Assembly (NCBI RefSeq): GCF_001483755.1
Contig: NZ_LQBK01000002.1
Span: 278,217 to 342,216 of the forward strand
Source of the DNA: Kocuria rosea subsp. polaris
GTDB taxonomy: Bacteria > Actinomycetota > Actinomycetes > Actinomycetales > Micrococcaceae
Length of the DNA stretch: 64,000 nucleotides
Reading direction: 5' to 3'
The notes beneath the pieces are model-generated. The model worked only from the letters and a program-made list of their open reading frames with translations, had not been told where the DNA came from and ran no database searches. The first letter of the stretch is position 1; the number at the start of each line of letters is the position of its first letter. Position numbers and translations under genes: made by a program. Shown here piece by piece: positions 1 to 8,132 of this stretch.

Positions 1-57
1 GGGCCCGATCGTCACCTCCCCGCCGTAGTCCTTGCGCACGTTGGTGAGGGTGATCAC
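1..57 (-). CDS. Siderophore ABC transporter ATP-binding protein (N-terminal fragment)
   Basis: Only the first 19 codons are in the window. They read VITLTNVRKDYGG and onward, the usual opening strand of an ABC ATPase nucleotide-binding domain. The GTG start overlaps the stop of the upstream permease by four bases (GTGA), so the two are very likely translationally coupled. By position after two permeases and a binding lipoprotein it should be the FepC/FecE-type ATPase that powers ferric-siderophore import. Walker motifs lie outside the window, so the call rests on this short match and on context. Confidence 0.75.
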   Translation of the reverse strand, partial: MITLTNVRKDYGGEVTIGP

Positions 58-1133
58 AGCCGGCCCTTTCGGAGGATGACGTACAGGAAGACGGAGCCGC
101 CGACGAGCTCGATGATGATCGAGACGACGCCCTGGGCGTAGAAGACGTGGTTCAGCACGAAGTAGGCGCCCGTGAGGACGAGGAAGCCGGTGAGCACCGC
201 GACGGGGAAGACACAGCGGTGGTCGTGCGTGCCGGCGAACTGGTACGCGAGCGTCGCGACCAGGAAGCCGAGGAACGTCATCGGGCCCACCAGGGCGGTG
301 GAGACGGCCATGAGCACGGAGACGAAGAAGAGCGTGCGCATGATCTCGGCCCGGTGCCGCACGCCGAGGTTCACGCTCACGTCCCGCCCGAGGGCGACCA
401 CGTTCAGGCGGGCGGAGCGCAGCCACAGCGCACCCCCGGCCAGCACGCACAGGGGGACGGCCACGGGGAGGTAGTCGGCGTGCGCGTTCGTCACGGAGCC
501 GAACAGCCGGGCGGAGAGCACGTCGAACTCGCTGGGGGACAGCAGGCGCTGCATGAAGGTGGAGACGGAGCCCAGCCCCCCGCCGATGACGATGCCCACG
601 AGCAGCATCACCTGCAGGTTCCCGTACCGGCCGGAGAGCAGCCAGCCGTAGAGGGCGAGGGAGAGGGCCACCATGAGCGCGACCTGCAGGAGGAACTGCG
701 GCACGCCCTGGAGGACGAGGATCCCCGCGGCGCCCAGGAAGTAGACCGTGGACGTCTGGATCGCCACGTAGAGGGACTCGAAGCCCATGATCGACGGGGT
801 GATGATGCGGTTGTTCGTGGCCGTCTGGAAGCTCACCGTGGCCACGGCCTGGCAGAAGGCCACGACCGCCATGATGACGACGCCCGTCACCCGCCGGTCC
901 GCGATCCGCCAGAACCCGTCCGAGCCGACCGGCATCGGGTTGTCCCACGCCAGCAGGCCGAAGGCGAAGCCGGCCGAGGCGAGGGCCAGCACGGCGACGA
1001 CCGTCCAGTACCGCCGCCGGGCCCGCGGCGTGGGGAACGCGCCGGTGCCGCCCCGCGCGGGGCGGGCCCCCGCCGCCGGGGTCGCGGCCGGTGCCGGTGT
1101 CGTCGCGGGTGTCCCGAGCACGGCCTCAGACAC
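54..1133 (-). CDS. Iron-siderophore ABC transporter permease (FecCD family)
   Basis: This is a 359-residue integral membrane protein with an alanine/proline-rich cytoplasmic N-terminus (about residues 1-40) followed by about ten hydrophobic segments, the layout and length of FecCD/BtuC-type permeases. It would form a heterodimer with the permease encoded just upstream and move ferric-siderophore across the membrane using the ATPase that starts at its stop codon. The GTG start overlaps the previous permease by eight bases, consistent with one polycistronic mRNA. The substrate cannot be told from sequence. The last residues KGRL follow a typical final helix, so the protein looks complete. Confidence 0.9.
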   Translation of the reverse strand: MSEAVLGTPATTPAPAATPAAGARPARGGTGAFPTPRARRRYWTVVAVLALASAGFAFGLLAWDNPMPVGSDGFWRIADRRVTGVVIMAVVAFCQAVATVSFQTATNNRIITPSIMGFESLYVAIQTSTVYFLGAAGILVLQGVPQFLLQVALMVALSLALYGWLLSGRYGNLQVMLLVGIVIGGGLGSVSTFMQRLLSPSEFDVLSARLFGSVTNAHADYLPVAVPLCVLAGGALWLRSARLNVVALGRDVSVNLGVRHRAEIMRTLFFVSVLMAVSTALVGPMTFLGFLVATLAYQFAGTHDHRCVFPVAVLTGFLVLTGAYFVLNHVFYAQGVVSIIIELVGGSVFLYVILRKGRL

Positions 1134-2124
1134 GTCGACGCTGCCTGAGGAGCAGGTGGACGAACACCACGGCGCCGACGATCCCGAGGATCACGGACAC
1201 CGGGATCTCGAACGGCATGATGACGATCCTCCCGATCAGGTCGCACACCGTCACGATGGCGACGCCGAGCAGGCACACCCAGGGCAGGTTGCTGCGCAGG
1301 TCGTCGCCGCGGACCATCGAGACGATGTTGGGCACGATCAGGCCCAGGAACGGCAGGTTGCCGACGACGACGGTGACGACCCCGGTGGCCACCGCGATCA
1401 GGCCCGTCCCGAGCAGGACGGTCCGGTGGTAGTCCAGGCCGACGTTGGTGGCGACGTCCTCGCCGAGCCCGGCGACGGTGAGCCGGTCCGCCACGAGGAA
1501 CACCGCGATCCCGACCAGCAGGACGAGCCACAGCACCTCGTACTGGCCGCGCAGGACCGAGGTGAAGCTGCCGGCGAACCAGACCCCCAGGTTCTGCAGC
1601 ATGTCCGTCTGCAGCACCAGGAACGTCGAGACGGAGCCGACCACCGCGCCCAGCATGATGCCGACGATGGGGACGACGAGGGAGGAGCGCAGGGAGACGC
1701 GGCGCAGGAAGAGGAAGAAGATCATGGTCCCGAGGAAGGCCGCGGTCACGGCGCCGAGCATCCGGGTGAGGATCGTGGCGCCGGGCACGAGGAGCATGAC
1801 GAGCAGCAGCCCCAGCCCCGCCCACTCGGTGGTGCCCGTCGTGGTGGGCTCCACGAAGCGGTTCTGCGTGAGCAGCTGCATCACCAGCCCGGACATGGCC
1901 ATGGCCGCGCCGGCGAGCACCAGGGCGATGGTGCGGGGGATCCGCGTGATGGCGAACATCTCGTCGCCGTCGGCGGCGCCGAAGACGTCGTAGACGCCGG
2001 TGAGCAGGGAGACGGCCAGCAGGGCCAGGACCCCGAGCACCCCGAGGAGGAGCTTGGGGTCGAACAGCGCCCCCGGGCTCCTGGTCCTGCCCCCGGTGCG
2101 GGGTCCGGACGAGATGGTTGTCAT
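1126..2124 (-). CDS. Iron-siderophore ABC transporter permease (FecCD family)
   Basis: This is a 332-residue FecCD-type permease. After a polar N-terminus of about 25 residues there are about nine to ten transmembrane helices. The conserved TTGTTEWAGLG stretch near residue 95 and GEDVATNVGLD near residue 215 match conserved blocks of siderophore permeases. A good ribosome site (GAAGGAAGGG) precedes the ATG. It lies 88 bases after the binding-protein stop, with a strong hairpin in between, and overlaps the next permease gene by eight bases. It is inferred to be one half of the ferric-siderophore channel. Confidence 0.92.
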   Translation of the reverse strand: MTTISSGPRTGGRTRSPGALFDPKLLLGVLGVLALLAVSLLTGVYDVFGAADGDEMFAITRIPRTIALVLAGAAMAMSGLVMQLLTQNRFVEPTTTGTTEWAGLGLLLVMLLVPGATILTRMLGAVTAAFLGTMIFFLFLRRVSLRSSLVVPIVGIMLGAVVGSVSTFLVLQTDMLQNLGVWFAGSFTSVLRGQYEVLWLVLLVGIAVFLVADRLTVAGLGEDVATNVGLDYHRTVLLGTGLIAVATGVVTVVVGNLPFLGLIVPNIVSMVRGDDLRSNLPWVCLLGVAIVTVCDLIGRIVIMPFEIPVSVILGIVGAVVFVHLLLRQRRRV

Positions 2125-2161
2125 GGATCGGCCCTTCCTTCGGCCTCGTGTCCGGCGGCAG

Positions 2162-2195
2162 GGGAGCGGGGCCCGTCGCGGAGGGCCCCGCTCCC
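2162..2195 (-). promoter_or_regulatory. Intercistronic hairpin between binding protein and permease genes
   Basis: A perfect 13-base inverted repeat (GGGAGCGGGGCCC and its complement) with an 8-base loop lies between the lipoprotein stop and the permease ribosome site. No T-run follows it. Such hairpins in transporter operons commonly cause partial termination or protect the upstream mRNA, giving more binding protein than permease. That role is inferred. Confidence 0.6.
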
Positions 2196-2212
2196 GCCGT
2201 CCGTCCGACAGG

Positions 2213-3208
2213 TCAGTTCTGCTCGCCCATGGCGTCGGCCAGGGTGTTGAAGAACTCCGTGTAGGTCTGGATGCCCTCGTTGGTGTAGGTGTCGCGGGGC
2301 ATGTAGACGACGTTGCCCTCCTGCACCGCGGTGACGTTCCGCAGGGCCTCGGCGCCCTCGATGACCTCCTGCGCCGGGGTGAACTCGGGGTCGTCGGCGC
2401 TGATCGCGGCGTCCCGGTCCAGCACGAGGATCCAGTCGGGGTCCGAGTCGGCGATCGCCTCGACCGAGATGTCGTCGCCCTGGTGGTCGTCGCTGGCGCC
2501 GTCGACCTCGAGCGCCGGCTCGAAGCCGAAGATCTCGAACAGCGGGCCCAGGGTGCGTCCCTTGTCCGGGGCGATGAAGCCGATCTCGCCGCCGGAGACG
2601 GTGACGGCCATGACCGTGTCGCCGGGCCGGTAGCCGTCGGCCACGCGCTGCATCGCCGCGTCGAAGTCGCCGTTGATCTGCTCGGCCTCGTCCTCGCGGT
2701 CGAAGATCCGGCCCAGGACGGAGGTCTGCCGCTTCAGCTCCGCGTCGAAGGCCTGGTCCTCCCGCGGGTCCAGCTCCACGACGGTGGCCTCCGGCACGAG
2801 GTCGGCGAAGTCCTCGCGGTAGTCGGCGAAGCGCTGGCCGTTGACGATGAGGTCGGGGTCCGCGGCGACGACGGCCTCGAGGTCCGGCTCGCGGTGGTTG
2901 CCGAGGTCGATGACGGACTCGTCGTCGGCGTAGGCGATGGTGTCCGGCATGAGGGCGCGCGGGGCCGCGGCCAGTTCGACGTCCCACTCGGCGAGCGTCT
3001 CGAACGTGCGGTTGTCGGTGGCGACGACGGACCGCGGCGGGACGTCGACGGTCTGCGTGCCGAAGTTGTCCTCGACCTCGACCGTGGCGGTCGAGGCGGC
3101 GGAGGTCCCGGCGGAGGCGGGCTCGTCGCCCTGGGCCGTGCCGCAGGCGGTGAGGGCGAGGACGCCGGCGACGGCCAGGAGGGCGGCCGGGTGCGTGGAG
3201 CGGTTCAT
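2213..3208 (-). CDS. Iron-siderophore substrate-binding lipoprotein
   Basis: This is a 331-residue periplasmic-binding-type protein anchored by a lipid. The chosen ATG (MNRSTHPAAL) follows a GAAGGA ribosome site and starts a signal peptide ending in the lipobox LTAC at about residues 20-23. A longer in-frame start would run through the promoter and operator and is rejected. The mature part shows the class III (FepB/BtuF-like) pattern, with VVATDNRTFETLAEW and DPDLIVNGQRF segments joined by a long helix. It would capture ferric siderophore for the two permeases downstream. It is the first gene of the operon, and its promoter carries a DtxR/IdeR-like box. Confidence 0.93.
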   Translation of the reverse strand: MNRSTHPAALLAVAGVLALTACGTAQGDEPASAGTSAASTATVEVEDNFGTQTVDVPPRSVVATDNRTFETLAEWDVELAAAPRALMPDTIAYADDESVIDLGNHREPDLEAVVAADPDLIVNGQRFADYREDFADLVPEATVVELDPREDQAFDAELKRQTSVLGRIFDREDEAEQINGDFDAAMQRVADGYRPGDTVMAVTVSGGEIGFIAPDKGRTLGPLFEIFGFEPALEVDGASDDHQGDDISVEAIADSDPDWILVLDRDAAISADDPEFTPAQEVIEGAEALRNVTAVQEGNVVYMPRDTYTNEGIQTYTEFFNTLADAMGEQN

Positions 3209-3334
3209 GGTCTTCCTTCGTGCAGAGGACGCCGGCGCGCTCCGGGAGGGAGGGCGTCGGCGGGGTCCGATGGGCGCGACGTACCCGCACACCGGTGTGC
3301 GGGGACGACGGGGAGGGCACCGTTGCTCGGCCGA

Positions 3335-3352
3335 GGTAAGGGTTGCCTTACC
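3335..3352 (-). promoter_or_regulatory. DtxR/IdeR-like iron box (siderophore operon operator)
   Basis: GGTAAGG-GTTG-CCTTACC is an 18-base perfect inverted repeat resembling the DtxR/IdeR/DmdR consensus (TTAGGTTAG-type half sites). It lies just after the -10 box of the siderophore operon, so a bound Fe-regulator would cover the transcription start. It is inferred to be an iron-responsive operator; the regulator gene is not in the window. Confidence 0.7.
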
Positions 3353-3356
3353 GCTC

Positions 3357-3386
3357 AACCTAGAGCGTCGGACGGGCGTGAGGCAA
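3357..3386 (-). promoter_or_regulatory. Promoter of siderophore uptake operon
   Basis: Reading on the minus strand, TTGCCT (3386-3381) and TAGGTT (3362-3357) are separated by 18 bases. This is a plausible sigma-A-type pair that places the start site inside the DtxR/IdeR-like box. The remaining part of the 431-base gap between this operon and groES holds the groE promoter, the CIRCE element and two ACACCGGTGT palindromes. Confidence 0.6.
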
Positions 3387-3459
3387 ATCATTGGGGAACA
3401 CCGGTGTGACCTAATTCCTCCCATCGGGGCCCGCGGGCACCGGCGCGCTGGCACTCGCC

Positions 3460-3488
3460 TTGACCGACTGCCAGCCCCCTCCTACAGT
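3460..3488 (+). promoter_or_regulatory. groES-groEL promoter
   Basis: TTGACC (3460-3465) and TACAGT (3483-3488) have an optimal 17-base spacer, a good housekeeping-sigma promoter. The predicted start lies inside the CIRCE element that begins five bases later. The groES leader would be about 145 bases. Confidence 0.8.
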
Positions 3489-3493
3489 TGGCC

Positions 3494-3520
3494 TTGGCAC
3501 TCTCCGGGTGAGGGTGCTAA
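3494..3520 (+). promoter_or_regulatory. CIRCE operator (HrcA binding site)
   Basis: TTGGCACTC, nine spacer bases, then GGGTGCTAA matches the CIRCE consensus TTAGCACTC-N9-GAGTGCTAA at 16 of 18 positions with the exact spacer. It directly follows the -10 box of groES. By established knowledge HrcA represses groESL here until heat shock. Confidence 0.93.
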
Positions 3521-3639
3521 GGGCCAGGCGATCGATCGGCACCGCGACGACGGTTGGTGCGCCAACCGGCCCGAAGCTCGACAGCGGGCTCCGCCCGCGG
3601 TCGCCCACCGTTTTCCACCCCTACAGACAAGGAGAGATC

Positions 3640-3936
3640 GTGTCGGTCTCCATCAAGCCTCTCGAGGATCGCATCGTCGTTCAGCCGCTCGCCGCTGAGC
3701 AGACCACCGCGTCCGGTCTCGTCATCCCGGACACCGCCAAGGAGAAGCCCCAGGAGGGCAAGGTCCTGGCCGTCGGCCCCGGTCGGGTCGACGACTCCGG
3801 CAACCGCATCCCGGTCGACGTCAAGGAGGGCGACGTCGTGATCTTCTCCAAGTACGGCGGCACCGAGGTCAAGTACAACGGCGAGGAGTACCTGGTGCTC
3901 CCGGCCCGCGACGTGCTCGCCGTCGTCGAGAAGTAG
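3640..3936 (+). CDS. groES: Co-chaperonin GroES
   Basis: This 98-residue protein has the usual GroES length. It opens [16 protein letters not shown] and contains the mobile-loop region ([23 protein letters not shown]) and the C-terminal [11 protein letters not shown] typical of the family. The GTG start is chosen because GGAGAG lies just upstream and the domain begins there; an in-frame start at 3460 would fall in the promoter. GroES caps the GroEL cylinder during ATP-driven protein folding in the cytoplasm. It is transcribed with groEL from the CIRCE-controlled promoter, with a hairpin between the two genes. Confidence 0.98.
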   Translation: MSVSIKPLEDRIVVQPLAAEQTTASGLVIPDTAKEKPQEGKVLAVGPGRVDDSGNRIPVDVKEGDVVIFSKYGGTEVKYNGEEYLVLPARDVLAVVEK

Positions 3937-5694
<1,758 letters not shown>

Positions 5695-5733
5695 CGGCCG
5701 GCACTGACGGCCGGCGCCGAGCCGGCTCGCCCC

Positions 5734-5768
5734 GCGGACCCGTCCCACCACCGGTGGGGCGGGTCCGC
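5734..5768 (+). terminator. groESL terminator hairpin
   Basis: GCGGACCCG(T)CCCACC pairs with GGTGGGGCGGGTCCGC around a 3-base loop. This is a 16-pair stem with one G-U, 40 bases after the groEL stop. It lacks a T-run, as is common in GC-rich actinobacteria. Confidence 0.8.
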
Positions 5769-5866
5769 CGCCGTCTGCGGGGTCCGCACCGCGGCCTCCG
5801 GTAGAGTGCGGAGGTCCGCCCGACCACTGCCGCGCCCCGGCGGCACGGTGTTCCCAGGAGGAGCCC

Positions 5867-7930
5867 ATGACGAGCCTTCGTGAGCAGGACGCGCCCGTCG
5901 GCACGGACACGGCCCGGCGGGTGGCCCGGTACGCGGGGTTCCGCCCGGAGGTGCAGGGGCTGCGGTTCGTCGCGGTGCTGCTCGTGGTCGTCTACCACGT
6001 GTTCCTCGACCGGGTCTCGGGCGGCGTGGACATCTTCCTGCTGATCTCGGCGTTCTTCCTGACCCTGTCCTTCGTGCGCAAGCTCGAGGCCGGCCGGCCC
6101 CTGGCGCTGGGACGGTACTGGCTGCACGTGTTCAAGCGGCTGCTGCCCCTCGCGGTGCTCACGATCCTCGGCACCCTGCTGCTGGCGTGGTGGTTCTTCC
6201 CGGAGGCGCGGATCGACCGCGTGCGCACGGAGGCGCTGGCCTCCGTGCTCTACGTGGAGAACTGGGCGCTGGCCCTGGCCGAGGTGGACTACTACGCGGT
6301 CGACGACTCCACGGCCTCGCCGTTCCAGCACTTCTGGTCCCTGTCGGTGCAGGGCCAGGTGTTCCTGCTGTGGCCGCTGGTGTTCGGGGCGGCGTGGCTG
6401 GTGTGCCGCCGCGGCCGGTGGCGGCCGGTGCCGGTGCTGGCGGTGGCCTTCGGGCTGATCTTCGCGGCCTCCCTGGCCTGGTCCGTGCACGCGACCGCCA
6501 CGAACCAGGCCTTCGCCTACTTCGACACCCGGGCCCGGCTGTGGGAGTTCGCGCTGGGCTCGCTGCTGGCCCTGGCGGTGCCGTACCTGCACCCGCCGCG
6601 GGCCGTGCGGGTGGTGCTGGGCTGGGCGGGGATGGCCAGCATGGTCTCGGTCGGGATGCTCGTCGACGTGCAGGGCGCGTTCCCGGGGTGGATCGCGCTG
6701 TGGCCGCTGCTGTCCGCCGCGGCGGTGATCGTGGCCGGGCAGTCCGGCTCGCCCCTCGGCCTGGACCGGGTGCTGGCCTCGCGGCCGCTGGTGCGGCTGG
6801 GGGACGCCTCCTACGCGCTGTACCTGGTGCACTGGCCGCTGCTGATCACGTACCTGGTGCTGCGGGACCGGCCGGTGGCCGGTCCGCGCTCCGGGGCGGC
6901 GATCATCGTGGTCTCGCTGGTCCTGGCGGTGCTCGCCACGAAGCTGGTGGAGCGCCCCTTCCAGCGGTGGGCGTGGCCGGAGCGGGACAAGCGGCGGCTG
7001 GCGGTGTCGGTGGCGGTGAGCCTGGCGCTGGTCGTCGTGCCGGTGCTGGCCTGGCAGCAGGCCGACGCCCGCCGGGAGGAGCGGCTGGCGCAGGAGGCCG
7101 CCCGCAACAGTCCCGGGGCCGCGGTGCTGGAGCCGGGCTTCGAGTTCCGCGGGGACCCGGACGCCCCCACCCTGCCGCTGGCCTCCGCCCTGGGCGACGA
7201 GTGGGTGGGACTGCCGGAGCCCTGCTCCGGGGAGTTCGCCCCCGAGCAGGAGGTCCTCGAGCAGTACTGCCGCCAGACCCCGGCCCTGTCCGACCCCTCG
7301 CGCACCGTCGCGGTGGTCGGCAACTCCCACATGGAGCAGTTCATGGGCGCGCTGATCCCCGTGGCGGAGGAGCACGGCTGGCAGCTCGTCGCCGTGCTGC
7401 AGCCGGGCTGCGCCTTCGCGGTGCGCCCGGAGGGGGACGCCTGCCACGCGGGCAACGACGCGGCGATCGAGTACGTGGAGCGGCTCGCGCCGGACGCGGT
7501 CATGACGACCTCGACCTACGCGGCCCGCATGGACGGTTCCGCCGAGGCCCTGGTCGGCGGGTTCCCCGAGCTGGTCGAGCGGCTGACGGGCCAGGGCATC
7601 GACGTCGTCGGCTTCCGGGACAACCCCCGGTTCGACTTCAACCCCTACGAGTGCGCCCAGCGCCACGGCCAGGACGCCGACCGCTGCCGCGTGCCCGTCG
7701 AGCAGGTGCTGGCCCCCGTCAACCCGGCCGACGCCCTCGCGGACCGAGCCGGGTTCACCTCCCTCGACCTCACCGACCTCATCTGCCCGGAGGGGCTGTG
7801 CCGTCCCGTGGTGGGCAACGCGTACGTCTTCTTCGACCCGCATCACCTCACGTGGACCTACGCCCGGACGATGGCGCCGGCCGTGGAGGCGCGGCTGCCC
7901 GGCCCGCTGCTCGCCGCGACGTCCCCCTGA
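5867..7930 (+). CDS. AT3-SGNH O-acyltransferase, first paralogue
   Basis: This is a 687-residue membrane acyltransferase of the OatA/OafA type. Residues about 20-375 form the acyltransferase-3 domain with about ten helices and the conserved RPEVQGLRFVAVLLVVVYH opening. Residues about 400-687 form an extracytoplasmic SGNH hydrolase-like domain with GNSH at 485-488 and the catalytic DPHH dyad at 657-660. The family moves acyl groups (usually acetyl) across the membrane onto peptidoglycan or other glycans; the acceptor here is unknown. A TAGAGT -10 box lies at 5802-5807 and AGGAGG precedes the ATG. The next gene is a close tandem paralogue. Confidence 0.92.
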   Translation: MTSLREQDAPVGTDTARRVARYAGFRPEVQGLRFVAVLLVVVYHVFLDRVSGGVDIFLLISAFFLTLSFVRKLEAGRPLALGRYWLHVFKRLLPLAVLTILGTLLLAWWFFPEARIDRVRTEALASVLYVENWALALAEVDYYAVDDSTASPFQHFWSLSVQGQVFLLWPLVFGAAWLVCRRGRWRPVPVLAVAFGLIFAASLAWSVHATATNQAFAYFDTRARLWEFALGSLLALAVPYLHPPRAVRVVLGWAGMASMVSVGMLVDVQGAFPGWIALWPLLSAAAVIVAGQSGSPLGLDRVLASRPLVRLGDASYALYLVHWPLLITYLVLRDRPVAGPRSGAAIIVVSLVLAVLATKLVERPFQRWAWPERDKRRLAVSVAVSLALVVVPVLAWQQADARREERLAQEAARNSPGAAVLEPGFEFRGDPDAPTLPLASALGDEWVGLPEPCSGEFAPEQEVLEQYCRQTPALSDPSRTVAVVGNSHMEQFMGALIPVAEEHGWQLVAVLQPGCAFAVRPEGDACHAGNDAAIEYVERLAPDAVMTTSTYAARMDGSAEALVGGFPELVERLTGQGIDVVGFRDNPRFDFNPYECAQRHGQDADRCRVPVEQVLAPVNPADALADRAGFTSLDLTDLICPEGLCRPVVGNAYVFFDPHHLTWTYARTMAPAVEARLPGPLLAATSP

Positions 7931-8024
7931 GCGCGGCCCGCGCCCCGCGCCCGACCCCGGGGACAGCACCCCGGCGTGCGTGCACCGGCCCGGCACCGGC
8001 CGTGCGATAGGGTCACGACGGGCG

Positions 8025-8086
8025 CCCCCCGCCTGCCCCCCTGCTCTTCCCCCCCCCGCTCGTCCTCCCCCGTTCCCCCCCTCCCC
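8025..8086 (+). other. Cytosine-run tract in leader of second acyltransferase
   Basis: Runs of 6, 6, 9, 5, 7 and 4 cytosines, separated by 1-9 bases, fill about 60 bases ahead of the second acyltransferase. The minus strand is correspondingly G-rich and able to form G-quadruplex structures. The 9-base run is a candidate for slippage. It lies upstream of the ribosome site and outside the chosen coding region. Confidence 0.6.
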
Positions 8087-8132
8087 GGTGCCGCCCGCGG
8101 CCGCGCCGGGGCCGCCCCCTGGAGGTGCCCCC

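Larger units (their letters stand above)
3284..3407. repeat. Two copies of palindrome ACACCGGTGT flanking the iron-box promoter
   Basis: A perfect 20-base palindrome centred on ACACCGGTGT occupies 3284-3303, and a second ACACCGGTGT lies at 3398-3407. They sit on either side of the siderophore promoter and its operator. The spacing is about 109 bases, roughly ten helical turns. They could be sites for a dimeric regulator or recognition sites of no consequence. Function is unknown. Confidence 0.5.

Noticed and set aside
7980..8132. N-terminal extension of the second acyltransferase through the cytosine tract
   Set aside because: It would encode a long proline run not found in the paralogue, while GGAGGTG correctly precedes GTG 8133.
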